From JBOHUC01 sp050733935 (GTDB taxonomy: Bacteria > Eisenbacteria > RBG-16-71-46 > DASYSL01): a DNA stretch of 24,569 nt. Numbering within the stretch: the first letter of the stretch is position 1; each line of letters starts with the position of its first letter. The stretch lies in contig JBOHUC010000062.1 of the NCBI GenBank assembly GCA_050733935.1, positions 1-24,569 of the forward strand, read 5' to 3'. Shown here one piece after another: positions 16,201-23,241 of the stretch. The notes beneath the pieces were generated by a model that was not told where the DNA came from, made no database searches, and saw nothing but the letters and a program-made list of their open reading frames with translations. The translations under genes were made by a program, and so were the position numbers.

Positions 16201-16990
16201 CGAGACGCGCGGTCGCGTCGAACCGGGGATGGGTGAGGAGCTTCTCGAGCCGCACATCGGCCGCGAGCCGCGCCGGGGCCGTGACCTGCTGGCGAATGCG
16301 CAGCGTGTCGAGATCGCCGACCACGTCGCCGCCGCCCACGATCGGCGGCAGGTCGGGCGGCTTCAGGGTCCACTGGATCGCGATGTCGAGCGGATACTGC
16401 CCGCGCGTGCGCACCCAGCCGCGGAAGCCGAGCTCGCCCAAGGGGGTCGCGAGCGCGAAACGCTGAACGCCGAGCGAATCCCGGTACTGGAGTCCGTCGA
16501 GCGCGATCTCCGTGATGCCGAGCGAGTCGGGCTTGTCGAATTGCCGGAGCACGATGTTCCGGAAGCGCACCGTGTCCACCTTGACGAGCACCGGGAGCTC
16601 GATCTCGGGCAGCGGCTTGTTCGGATCGGGCGGCGGTGCCTTCTTGGGCGGCCCGAGCGTGACGAAGATTCCGTCGAGAGTGAAGCGATGCACGTGGAGA
16701 CGGCGCGCGAAGAGGCTCGAGGGTACCCAGTCGAGCTCCGCGGATTCGACTCTCATCTTCGTCCCGTCCTGCTCGACCTCGATGCCGCCCAGGCGCATCG
16801 AGCTCCACAGGCGGCCTTCGATGCGCTCAATCTTGACCTTCATCGGTGTGAACGCGGTGCCGGTCCTTATCGCGAACTTGAGCCCTGGGGTCGTGCCCGC
16901 GATCCACACGAGCGCCGCGCAGAGCGCGACGAAGCCGATCCCGATCGTCCATCCGAGGAGGACAAGACCGCGGCGAACGAGCGGTTTCAC
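13205..16990 (-). CDS. tamB: TamB-like translocation and assembly module / AsmA-type lipid-transfer protein (DUF490)
   Basis: The 1261-residue protein has one N-terminal membrane helix (about 8-31, LVLLGWTIGIGFVALCAALVWIAG). A very long, repetitive beta-strand region follows, then the conserved TamB C-terminal domain (about the last 330 residues), ending SLYARYGIGLFDS, LAYSLSKHWKVEAET and a final beta-strand. The length is close to E. coli TamB (about 1259). Such proteins bridge inner and outer membranes and, with TamA, support outer-membrane protein assembly and/or phospholipid transport. The start is GTG 16990, which overlaps the tamA stop as GTGA. That 4-bp overlap is typical of translational coupling and explains the lack of a strong ribosome-binding site. 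An in-frame extension further upstream lies inside tamA and is not used. Confidence 0.93.
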   Translation of the reverse strand: MKPLVRRGLVLLGWTIGIGFVALCAALVWIAGTTPGLKFAIRTGTAFTPMKVKIERIEGRLWSSMRLGGIEVEQDGTKMRVESAELDWVPSSLFARRLHVHRFTLDGIFVTLGPPKKAPPPDPNKPLPEIELPVLVKVDTVRFRNIVLRQFDKPDSLGITEIALDGLQYRDSLGVQRFALATPLGELGFRGWVRTRGQYPLDIAIQWTLKPPDLPPIVGGGDVVGDLDTLRIRQQVTAPARLAADVRLEKLLTHPRFDATARLEPVDLSTIRKDLPKLTVGGTAGARGDLEKQEIEVAGTFASREYGRWNADAHALTTAKSVELSSLVLAQQGRPAKLNASGRADLDSTRTTFELLANWSEFAWPPVGDALVTLPRGDLDFGGELGAWRIDMETEVRTKKGLEESLRANGHGDSTMFVLEELTGSLLGGHVDAAGRVGWKPLVTWNLDATARDVDTGILLPEWPSKIGGRLRTHGSFKDSTTWAAHADLDDLAGELRGKPLAGQVHFHGRSDSTSLIDAEASYAGATFAASGTALAPIGVEWKLDVPSLAELEPTLAGTVQASGTLEGPDTLVHATVKLAGEKLAASGTTVGSLALDGRLDRTTGNAIDLVAHAREIASPPQAPFDSVRFTVNGTPERYAFTGTVESALRRLALRGEASQAAESLWTGRLDQFDLAVANNAPWSLAAPAPFEVTPSRARFGPFGLRAATAKLDANAEWSAGTGTRVDAALAGLPLANVNAFLPTDYRLEGTLSLTSQAHLRNDGVLDAEAKLEPASGKVTWQAPKAEPVEIPFTDLRMNLRSDATALRVDGGLKLPDVGEASTAVNLPGFRWNRFDSTQVVDGTIEAHASKWDLVEKISPDVQKLEGKLDADVKIAGTIASPSASGVVKFENGAFDLPAYGFEAHDVHLTAQGEGGRWNLDSGMKSDSGHVAVKADADLSNANRPRGTMQIEGKRFKVMNTNEARILVTPDLDIKVDGRRVDVTGELTVPVAHVDAGNRSIELAVPPSPDVVVLREAPDSTKLPFDLYSRVRLTLGDDVQFKGYGIKAAPEGSLLITQEPNKPALGRGELSLKSGTYTGYGRDLTIERGRLIYAGGPVDDPQVEIRAKREIEDEDVLVGFEVTGTLKQSQMSVFSDPEMTQADALSYLMFNRPIAEARSSESAIARETATSMGLQAASAQTQKVASKIGLNEASVESEGTLQEAALMLGTYLTPSLYARYGIGLFDSANSFQLAYSLSKHWKVEAETSEQNRAGIIYSIEP

Positions 16991-18801
16991 AGGTCGGGTC
17001 CGATCATGAAGTGCACCTCGGTCGGAGCTCCTTCGCGCGAGAGTCCCCACGCGTAGTCGAGACGGATCATGCCGACAGGGGAGAGCCAGCGAATGCCGAT
17101 CCCCGCGCCCTGGGACAGCGGATCGGAGAGCTCGGAGACTGCACTGCCGAGGTCGAAGAACGCAGCGGCCGCCCAGCTCGGCAGGAGCCGGTAGTCGTAC
17201 TCGAGGCTCGTTTCGATGAGCGACTGGCCGCCGATCGGCTGGCCGAGCGGATCGCGCGGCGTGAGGGTCTCGTAGCCGTAGCCGCGAATGCTCTGGGCAC
17301 CGCCCGCGAAGTAGCGGATCGACGCCGGCAGCTCGCGGAACTCGTGGGTGATCGTGTGTCCGAGCTTCGCGCGGGCCATCACGCGGTGCGGCGTCTTTCC
17401 GCCGCGGATGATCTTCCCGTCGAGGTTGATCTGCGCGAAGCTCGCGCTCGAGAGGATGCCGTCCACCGCTCCCTGGACACCGGCACGGATCCGGAAACCG
17501 CGGCGCGTGAACACGCGGTTGTCCGCCCGGATGAGCGACCACTGCAAGTCCGGACCGAACAGGCTCGTCCGTCCGAAGTCGGGTCCCACTTCGTAGGTCT
17601 CGTTGCGATTCGAGAGCGCAAGCGTCTCCTGCCACGGACCGCGCAGGCGCGAGAGACTCGTCGCGAGCAGGATCGTCTCGCTCTCGCGCGATTCGGTGTT
17701 GTCGCGCTCGTAGCCGCCGCTGAAGCTCAGGACGGTGGTCGGCGGATCCGCCCAGGGAATCCGGTAGTTCACCATCGCCGACTGCTTCGTCTCCGCGACC
17801 TTGAACTGCGCGTCCGCCCGATGCCCCCGGCGGTTCACGCGCCGCGCGAGCACGGACGCGGTGCCACCGAACCCCTCGTCGGTGCCGTAGCTCACGCCGA
17901 AGTCGAGCTTGTACGGCCGGCTCTTGTCGAGCATGACGTCGACCGGCACGCGCAGACCCTCGGCCTCGTCCTTTCGCGCGTCCACCTCGACCCGCTTGAA
18001 GTAGTTCGTGCTGCGGAGCGTGTTCTGAAAGCCGCGCAGCTTGTCGTAATCGAGCGAATCACCCTCCTCGAACGTCACGTAGCCGTCGAGGTAGCGCTGC
18101 TCGAGCACGTCCTGCTCGAAGCGGACGGGTCCGAACTCGTAACGCGGTCCCGTCTCGTAGACGAACGTGAGGCGCGCGGCGTTCCGGTCCGGGTCGACCA
18201 CGATCTCGTTCTTGACCATCTTCCCGTCCAGATAGCCGCGCACGTGCGCCTGGCCCGAGATGCTCGCCTTGCCGAGCTCCCAGTCCGCGTGGCGGACGGG
18301 ATCGCCGACTTTGAGCGGAAACGTCTCGACGAGCCCGCGCAGCAGCGGATCGTTGGCGCCGTCGCCCTCGATCCGGACGTCCACCGTGTCGAGGAGCGCG
18401 GGTTCGCCCGGATCGACCTGGTAGGCCGCCTTCCACTCGTCGCCTTCGAGCGCGAGCGTGCCCGTGACCTTCGAGTGGTAGTAGCCGAACGGCTCGAGGG
18501 CCTTCCCGATCTCCTCGGGCGCGAGACCGTGGAGATGACGGACACGCGATTCCGAGACGTCCTTTTGTGTGGAGTAGCGCTTGATCCCGAGCAGAGTCTC
18601 GACGTTCATCTCGAGTGGTCCCTTGATTCCGTCGATCTCGACGTCGAGGCCGGCCGCGATTGCGACCGTGCCGCGTTGCGTGCCGAAGGGGAAGAACGCC
18701 AGCACGAGAAACGCGAGGCCGGCCACGCGAAGTCCACGCGCCACCGGTCGGGTGGCGGACGCGGAAGACACGGAGGCGGGGTCGTGCCGGCGGCGTGGCA
18801 T
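16987..18801 (-). CDS. tamA: TamA-like outer-membrane beta-barrel protein (Omp85/BamA superfamily)
   Basis: The 604-residue precursor has an Arg-rich N-terminus and a signal-like hydrophobic stretch (about 25-50, AGLAFLVLAFFPFG to AIAAG). About three POTRA domains (roughly 50-300) follow, then a 16-strand-type barrel (about 310-604). The Omp85 lid-loop motif appears as GGAQSIRGYG, equivalent to the VRGF/Y motif, and the chain ends in the strand TEVHFMIGPDL. E. coli TamA is about 577 residues. It sits in the outer membrane and works with TamB, whose gene overlaps its stop codon by 4 bp. It begins 84 bp after thiI on the same strand. No good ribosome-binding site precedes ATG 18801, although AAAAAAGCGAGCACC lies there. 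It could be a BamA paralogue, but the tamB linkage favours TamA. Confidence 0.92.
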   Translation of the reverse strand: MPRRRHDPASVSSASATRPVARGLRVAGLAFLVLAFFPFGTQRGTVAIAAGLDVEIDGIKGPLEMNVETLLGIKRYSTQKDVSESRVRHLHGLAPEEIGKALEPFGYYHSKVTGTLALEGDEWKAAYQVDPGEPALLDTVDVRIEGDGANDPLLRGLVETFPLKVGDPVRHADWELGKASISGQAHVRGYLDGKMVKNEIVVDPDRNAARLTFVYETGPRYEFGPVRFEQDVLEQRYLDGYVTFEEGDSLDYDKLRGFQNTLRSTNYFKRVEVDARKDEAEGLRVPVDVMLDKSRPYKLDFGVSYGTDEGFGGTASVLARRVNRRGHRADAQFKVAETKQSAMVNYRIPWADPPTTVLSFSGGYERDNTESRESETILLATSLSRLRGPWQETLALSNRNETYEVGPDFGRTSLFGPDLQWSLIRADNRVFTRRGFRIRAGVQGAVDGILSSASFAQINLDGKIIRGGKTPHRVMARAKLGHTITHEFRELPASIRYFAGGAQSIRGYGYETLTPRDPLGQPIGGQSLIETSLEYDYRLLPSWAAAAFFDLGSAVSELSDPLSQGAGIGIRWLSPVGMIRLDYAWGLSREGAPTEVHFMIGPDL

Positions 18802-18860
18802 GGTGCTCGCTTTTTTGATCGCTCGTGGCGCGGGTGGGAGGGCCGCGCGTGGTGTGGTGC

Positions 18861-18879
18861 GGGCGCCAGCCGTGCGCCC
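18861..18879. other. Hairpin just after the thiI stop codon
   Basis: GGGCGC (18861-18866) pairs perfectly with GCGCCC (18874-18879) around a 7-nt loop. On the minus strand it begins 7 nt after the thiI stop. No T-tract follows, so it is a weak candidate for termination, transcript processing or stability between thiI and tamA. The rest of the 84-bp gap shows no clear promoter. Confidence 0.25.
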
Positions 18880-18885
18880 TCGGAA

Positions 18886-20142
18886 TCAGCCCTCGAGGTC
18901 GACGATCTCGCGGGCCGCGAACGCCTCGTCGAGCAACGCGCCGTAGCGGCTCATCTGCGCTTCGAGGCGGGCGATGTCGACTCCCCGTACGCGCGTCGCC
19001 GGATGCCGCGGCACGAACAGCGCGCAGCAGTCGTCGAACGGCAGGACGGAAGTCTCGAACGTGCCGATCCGTTTCGCCAACGTGACGATCTCGTTCTTGT
19101 CGTACGCGAGGAGCGGCCGAAGGACGGGCAGCTCGACCGCCTGCTCGATCGCGGAGAGGTTCGGGATCGTCTGGCTCGCTACCTGCCCCAGGTTCTCGCC
19201 GGTCGCGAGCGCCACAGCGTCCTCGGCTTCCGCGACCCGCTGCGCCAGGCGCGCCATCGCGCGCCGGTAGAGGATGACGTAGAGCCGGGGATGCGCGTTC
19301 GAGCGCACCGCCTCCTGAAACGCGGTGAACGGAACGATCGAAAGCCGGATCCCGGCCTGCGCGCGGCCGATCTGGCGCGCGAGCTCGATCACCTTCTGCT
19401 TCGTGCCATCGCCCGTGTACGGGAACGAATGGAAGTATACGGCGTTGAGCCGGCAGCCGCGCTTCTGGCAGAGCCACCCCGCGACCGGCGAGTCGATTCC
19501 GCCCGAGAGGAGGAGCGTTACGTTTCCGGACACGCCGACCGGAAGCCCGCCCGGTCCGCGCGCGACGTGGGCGGTCACGAACGCGAGCTCCGGTCCGATC
19601 TCGACGATCAACGAGAGGTCGGGGTCCCGAACGTCGACCGCAAGCCCGGTCGCTTTCCGCGCGGCCGCGCCGACCACGTCGTTCAGGACGAACGAGTTGT
19701 GCGGGAAGTGCTTGTCCGACCGCCGCGCCCGCACCTTGAAGGTGCGCGCCCCCGGGTTCGCCCGCGCCTCGGTCACGAGCACGCCCGCGCCGAGCGCGGC
19801 GATCGACTCGAGATCGCGCGGCACCGTGACCGCAAGGCTCGCCGAGGAAACGCCGAACACGCGAAGGATCCGGGGGAGCGCATCCTCGAGCGACGGGTGC
19901 CCGGCCGGTCCGAGCACCGTGAGCCGCGCGTGGTGCCGGCGGACGCGCAGCCCGGGAATCCCGGCGAGCGCGCGCTGGACGTTCCGCACCATCACGTCTT
20001 CGAACAGCCTCCGGTTCTCGCCCTTCAAGAAGATCTCGGAATAGCGCACCACGATCGCGTCGGGCGGCTGGAAGCGGGGCTCGATCTGCGCGCCATCGGT
20101 GCGCCCGGGGCGCGGGGCGGCGGAAAGCGGAGTTTCCCTCAT
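18886..20142 (-). CDS. thiI: tRNA 4-thiouridine synthetase / sulfurtransferase ThiI (no rhodanese domain)
   Basis: ThiI adenylates U8 of tRNAs and installs sulfur to make 4-thiouridine, a near-UV sensor. In some bacteria it also supplies sulfur for thiamine thiazole. The 418-residue protein has a ferredoxin-like N-terminal part with the YSEIFLKGENRRLFE segment (34-48), a THUMP domain (about 80-190), a PP-loop SGGIDS (213-218) and a C-terminal ATP-pyrophosphatase domain with DCCALFVPRHP (371-381). It lacks the rhodanese extension of E. coli ThiI and so resembles the short B. subtilis form, which gets sulfur from a dedicated cysteine desulfurase. Such a gene lies 17 bp upstream. ATG 20142 is chosen because GAGG lies 5 nt upstream; a longer frame to 20337 overlaps the desulfurase gene. 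Part of its 3' end is duplicated at 10265-10320. Confidence 0.94.
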   Translation of the reverse strand: MRETPLSAAPRPGRTDGAQIEPRFQPPDAIVVRYSEIFLKGENRRLFEDVMVRNVQRALAGIPGLRVRRHHARLTVLGPAGHPSLEDALPRILRVFGVSSASLAVTVPRDLESIAALGAGVLVTEARANPGARTFKVRARRSDKHFPHNSFVLNDVVGAAARKATGLAVDVRDPDLSLIVEIGPELAFVTAHVARGPGGLPVGVSGNVTLLLSGGIDSPVAGWLCQKRGCRLNAVYFHSFPYTGDGTKQKVIELARQIGRAQAGIRLSIVPFTAFQEAVRSNAHPRLYVILYRRAMARLAQRVAEAEDAVALATGENLGQVASQTIPNLSAIEQAVELPVLRPLLAYDKNEIVTLAKRIGTFETSVLPFDDCCALFVPRHPATRVRGVDIARLEAQMSRYGALLDEAFAAREIVDLEG

Positions 20143-20159
20143 GAGATCCTCGCCGGTGC

Positions 20160-21329
20160 TCACGCGCGCGCCACGGCGCGCAGGCGCGGGACGGCGCGGC
20201 CGAGCACGTCGAGCGCCCGGTCCACGTGATCGTTCGTCGTCGCCCGTCCGAACGAGAAGCGCAGGCACCCGCCATCCGCATCGCGCACGCCCATCGCGGC
20301 CAGCACGTGCGAGAGCTTTGCGTCCTTCGAATGGCACGCCGAGCCCGCCGAGACGAGCACGTCCTCCGCCTCGAGCGAATGGAGGAGCGGCTCGGCCGGC
20401 ACTCCGGGGAAGCGCACATTCAGGATGTAGGGCGCGCGCAGGGCATACGGCGGCGTTTCGTCAGCCGCGCCGTTGATCGCAGCATCGGGGACCGCAAGCG
20501 AAAGCCCCGCGAGGAAGCGCCGCGCGAGCTCCGCGTAGCGGTCGAGATCGGCCGCGGACGTGGCACTCGAGAGCCGTGCGGCCTCCGCCAGGCCCACGAT
20601 TCCGGGCACGTTGTGCGTGCCCGAGCGCACGCCCGACTCCTGGCCGCCGCCCGTGATGAGGGCTTTCACGTGCGCACCCGGACGAATGAAGAGCGCGCCG
20701 ACCCCCTTGGGGCCATAGATCTTGTGTCCCGCGATCGAGACGAGGTCGACGCCGGACCAGCGCGCGAACGAGACCGGGTAGCGCGCGAACGACTGCACGG
20801 CGTCGACGTGCACGGCGGTGCGCGGGTTCTTCGCCTTGACGAGGGCGGCGAGATCGGCGATCGGCTGCACCGCGCCTGTCTCGTTGTTGACGTGCATGAT
20901 CGAGACGATCGCGGTCGAGGCGTCGACCGCGTTTGCGACCTCCTGCGGATCGACCCGGCCCTCCGGGTTCACGCCGACGATCCGGAGCTCGACGCCATCC
21001 GCTTCGAGCGCGCGTCCGGTTTCGAGGACCGCCGGGTGCTCGATGGCCGAGAGAACGATCGATCGTGCCCGCCCCCCCGGGCCCAGCGCCACCCCCCGGA
21101 GGGCGAGCACGTCGGCCTCCGTCCCCCCGGCCGTAAAGACGACCGACGAGGCCGGGAGCCCGACCAGATCGCCGAGCGTCCGTCGCGCCTTGGCAACGGC
21201 ATCCCCGGCCGCGAGCCCCACCCGGTGGACCGACGACGGATTCCCGAACTGCTCGCCGAAATACGGCAGCATGGCTTCGAGGACCTCCGGGCGGACGGGG
21301 GTGGTGGCGGCATGGTCGAGGTAGATCAT
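20160..21329 (-). CDS. iscS: Cysteine desulfurase, NifS/IscS-type (class V PLP-dependent)
   Basis: This 389-residue PLP enzyme removes sulfur from cysteine as a protein persulfide. The N-terminus MIYLDHAATTPV is the family hallmark. H98 (SAIEHPA) stacks on PLP, NNETGA (148-153) and the DAVQS aspartate (176-180) contact the cofactor, and K203 in AGHKIYGPKG forms the Schiff base. The catalytic Cys is C332 in AGSACHSKD, in a long mobile loop as in type I enzymes rather than SufS. It is the first gene of the minus run with thiI 17 bp downstream, so it most likely supplies sulfur for tRNA thiolation, like B. subtilis NifZ. A general Fe-S cluster role is also possible. ATG 21329 has no ribosome-binding site; a -10-like TAAGGT ends 6 nt upstream, suggesting a leaderless start. 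Confidence 0.94.
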   Translation of the reverse strand: MIYLDHAATTPVRPEVLEAMLPYFGEQFGNPSSVHRVGLAAGDAVAKARRTLGDLVGLPASSVVFTAGGTEADVLALRGVALGPGGRARSIVLSAIEHPAVLETGRALEADGVELRIVGVNPEGRVDPQEVANAVDASTAIVSIMHVNNETGAVQPIADLAALVKAKNPRTAVHVDAVQSFARYPVSFARWSGVDLVSIAGHKIYGPKGVGALFIRPGAHVKALITGGGQESGVRSGTHNVPGIVGLAEAARLSSATSAADLDRYAELARRFLAGLSLAVPDAAINGAADETPPYALRAPYILNVRFPGVPAEPLLHSLEAEDVLVSAGSACHSKDAKLSHVLAAMGVRDADGGCLRFSFGRATTNDHVDRALDVLGRAVPRLRAVARA

Positions 21330-21335
21330 GGGCCG

Positions 21336-21364
21336 ACCTTAGCCCCGCCCCCGATCCTTGACAA
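21336..21364 (-). promoter_or_regulatory. Candidate sigma-70-type promoter for the iscS-thiI-tamA-tamB run
   Basis: Read on the minus strand, TTGTCA (21364-21359) matches the -35 consensus at 5 of 6 positions. A 17-bp spacer leads to TAAGGT (21341-21336), which fits only the TANNNT core of a -10 element. The -10 ends 6 nt before ATG 21329, so transcription would start at or beside the start codon. The -35 overlaps that of the divergent yicC promoter. Confidence 0.5.
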
Positions 21365-21384
21365 CCCCCTGCCATTCTTATAGT
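21358..21384 (+). promoter_or_regulatory. Candidate sigma-70-type promoter for the yicC-gmk-rpoZ-coaBC run
   Basis: TTGACA (21358-21363) is a perfect -35 hexamer. TATAGT (21379-21384) matches the -10 consensus at 5 of 6 positions with a 15-bp spacer; TAGTTT (21381-21386) gives a 17-bp spacer but a poorer match. Either would yield a leader of about 20 nt carrying the GGGGGAG ribosome-binding site (21401-21407) just before ATG 21411. Confidence 0.55.
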
Positions 21385-21410
21385 TTCCGCATTTCGCAAA
21401 GGGGGAGCGG

Positions 21411-22289
21411 ATGATTCGCAGCATGACCGGCTACGGCGCCGCGGAGCTCGGAACCGAGGCGGGCCGGCTGGCCGCCGAAATCCGGGGCGTCAATCACCGC
21501 TACTCCGAAATCTCCCTTCGACTTCCGCGTTCCCTGGGCGGCCTCGAATCGCACGTCCGGACCCTTCTCACCGAGCGAATCGCGCGCGGGAAGGTCACGG
21601 TGAGCGTCTCCTGGGAGGGCTTCGAGGAGGGCGGGGGCCAGCTCCGGGTCAATCACGACGTGGCCCGCCAGTACGTGGCGGCCCTGGTCGAGCTCAAGGA
21701 CAAGTACCGCCTCGAAGGCGAGCCCGACGTGAGCACGGTCGCGTCGCTCTCCGACATCTTCGAGTGGGAGCGCGCCGACGTCGACCTGGAGAAGCTCTGG
21801 GCCCCGGTCAAGAAGGTGCTCGATGCGGCGCTCGCGGACATGGCGCTCATGAAGCGGCGCGAAGGCGAAGCGCTCGAACGCGAGTTCGAGCTTAGGCTCA
21901 CGCGCGTCGGGGAGCTCGTGGCACGCGCCGAAGAGCGCGCCCCGCTGCGGCCGATCGAGGCCCGCGACCGGATGATGGCGCGGCTCAAGCCGCTCCTCGG
22001 GGAGATCGAGGTGGATCCGATCCGCCTCGCGCAGGAGGTCGCCTTCCTCGCCGAGCGGCTCGATTGCACCGAGGAATGCGTGCGCTTGAAGGCGCACATC
22101 GACCAGTTCCGGCGGATGTTCAAGGATCCCGAGCCGGCGGGGCGGAAGCTCAACTTCCTGCTCCAGGAGATGAACCGGGAGGTCAACACGCTCGGCTCGA
22201 AGGGGAACGATCCCACGATTTCCGAGGTCGTGATCGAGCTCAAGGACGAGGTCGAAAAGCTCCGCGAGCAGGTGCAGAATGTCGAGTGA
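21411..22289 (+). CDS. yicC: YicC/YloC family endoribonuclease
   Basis: The 292-residue protein has the family N-terminus IRSMTGYGAAE with the following strand IRGVNHRYSEISLRLP, a central helical region, and the conserved C-terminus KLNFLLQEMNREVNTLGSK then VIELKDEVEKLREQVQNVE. YicC-type proteins are hexameric RNA-clamping endoribonucleases; E. coli YicC has been linked to turnover of the small RNA RyhB. Length is normal. A GGGGGAG ribosome-binding site precedes ATG 21411 and a good promoter lies upstream. The 3' end overlaps gmk by 11 bp, and the yicC-gmk-rpoZ-coaBC order is a widely conserved housekeeping cluster, which supports the call. Confidence 0.94.
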   Translation: MIRSMTGYGAAELGTEAGRLAAEIRGVNHRYSEISLRLPRSLGGLESHVRTLLTERIARGKVTVSVSWEGFEEGGGQLRVNHDVARQYVAALVELKDKYRLEGEPDVSTVASLSDIFEWERADVDLEKLWAPVKKVLDAALADMALMKRREGEALEREFELRLTRVGELVARAEERAPLRPIEARDRMMARLKPLLGEIEVDPIRLAQEVAFLAERLDCTEECVRLKAHIDQFRRMFKDPEPAGRKLNFLLQEMNREVNTLGSKGNDPTISEVVIELKDEVEKLREQVQNVE

Positions 22290-22932
22290 GACACCCGGCC
22301 CTCCGCCCGCCGGCTTCCTCCGGCGGGGCTTTCTGGTCGTCGTGTCGGGGCCGTCGGGGGTGGGGAAGACGTCGTTCTGCTCGCACCTGCTCGAGACGCG
22401 CACGGACACCGTGCGCTCGATCTCGGCGACGACGCGACAGCCCGGAGAGGGCGAGCGCGACGGCCGCGACTACGCGTTCCTCGAGCGCGCCGAGTTCGAG
22501 CGCCGGGTGGCGGCGGGCGAATTCCTCGAGCACGCGGAGGTGCACGGGCATCTGTACGGCACGCCGCGGCGTTTCGTCGAGGAGTCGATCGCCGCGGGCA
22601 AGGTCGTGCTCCTCAACATCGACGTCCAGGGCGGCCTCCAGGTGAAAGCCCGCCACCCGGACGGGGTTTTCATAATCGTCTATCCTCCGTCCCTGGAGGC
22701 GCTGCGCATGAGGCTGGAATCGCGCCGGCGCGAGGACGGGACGGACATCGAGCGTCGCCTGACGAATGCGCCGGGCGAGATGCAGCACTACAAGTACTAC
22801 GACTACGTCGTGGTCAACGAGGACCTGCCTGCCGCGCTGGCCCAGGTGTCGGCCATCGTCCAGGCGGAGCGGGCGCGCGTGACGCGCCTCGCGCCGATCG
22901 GTCCGAAGAGCGCCGTCGGGCACGGGGCCTGA
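22279..22932 (+). CDS. gmk: Guanylate kinase
   Basis: Guanylate kinase phosphorylates GMP to GDP with ATP in the cytoplasm. The 217-residue protein has the P-loop GPSGVGKT (24-31), the GMP-binding segment SISATTRQPGEGERDGRDYAFL, the EFLEHAEVHGHLYGT stretch that holds the base, and the LNIDVQGG Walker-B-like strand. The end (KYYDYVVVNEDLPAAL) is also standard. The first 17 residues are a Pro-rich extension. The start ATG 22279 lies inside the last codons of yicC, an 11-bp overlap implying translational coupling. A GAGCAGGTG stretch about 8 nt upstream is at best a weak ribosome-binding site. Confidence 0.96.
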   Translation: MSSETPGPPPAGFLRRGFLVVVSGPSGVGKTSFCSHLLETRTDTVRSISATTRQPGEGERDGRDYAFLERAEFERRVAAGEFLEHAEVHGHLYGTPRRFVEESIAAGKVVLLNIDVQGGLQVKARHPDGVFIIVYPPSLEALRMRLESRRREDGTDIERRLTNAPGEMQHYKYYDYVVVNEDLPAALAQVSAIVQAERARVTRLAPIGPKSAVGHGA

Positions 22933-22950
22933 TCGCGTTGCATGAACGGT

Positions 22951-22982
22951 CGCCCGAACGGGCGCCGAACCAAGGAGAGGAG
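22951..22982 (+). promoter_or_regulatory. Leader hairpin and strong ribosome-binding site of rpoZ
   Basis: In the 55-bp gmk-rpoZ gap, CGCCC (22951-22955) pairs with GGGCG (22960-22964) around a GAAC loop. An unusually extended purine stretch AAGGAGAGGAG (22972-22982) follows, ending 5 nt before the GTG start at 22988. The doubled GGAG core may compensate for the GTG start. The hairpin has no T-tract and does not cover the ribosome-binding site. Confidence 0.45.
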
Positions 22983-22987
22983 TTCCT

Positions 22988-23239
22988 GTGAGCAGTCGAG
23001 TGACGCTGGTGATGAACACGCCTGCAGGCGCGAACAAGTACGAGCTCGCGATCGTGGCCGCGCGCGAAGCCCGCCGGCTCAACAATCAACTTCGGCAGAG
23101 CGGCGAAACGGAGACCTCGAGCGCCAAGGTGACGACACTCGCGCTCGGACGTGCGATGCACGGCGAGGTGCCGTTCCGCTACATGGGGGGCAAGTCCGAC
23201 TTCGTCCCGCCGCTTCCGCCGCCGACCGACTCGGAGTAG
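22988..23239 (+). CDS. rpoZ: DNA-directed RNA polymerase omega subunit
   Basis: This 83-residue protein matches the omega subunit in size (91 in E. coli). It has the core helix NKYELAIVAAREARRLNNQL (16-35), preceding the segment AKVTTLALGRAMHGEVPF that packs on the beta' C-terminus. Omega helps fold and hold beta' and, in proteobacteria, forms part of a ppGpp site. The start is GTG 22988 with a very strong purine-rich ribosome-binding site. Its position between gmk and coaBC is the conserved context and largely settles the assignment for such a short protein. The C-terminal end is Pro-rich (FVPPLPPPTDSE). Confidence 0.92.
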   Translation: MSSRVTLVMNTPAGANKYELAIVAAREARRLNNQLRQSGETETSSAKVTTLALGRAMHGEVPFRYMGGKSDFVPPLPPPTDSE

Positions 23240-23241
23240 CC

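Noticed and set aside
17011..20229. 1072-codon open frame antisense to tamA and thiI
   Set aside because: Spans two real genes and their gap with shadow composition; no recognisable motif.
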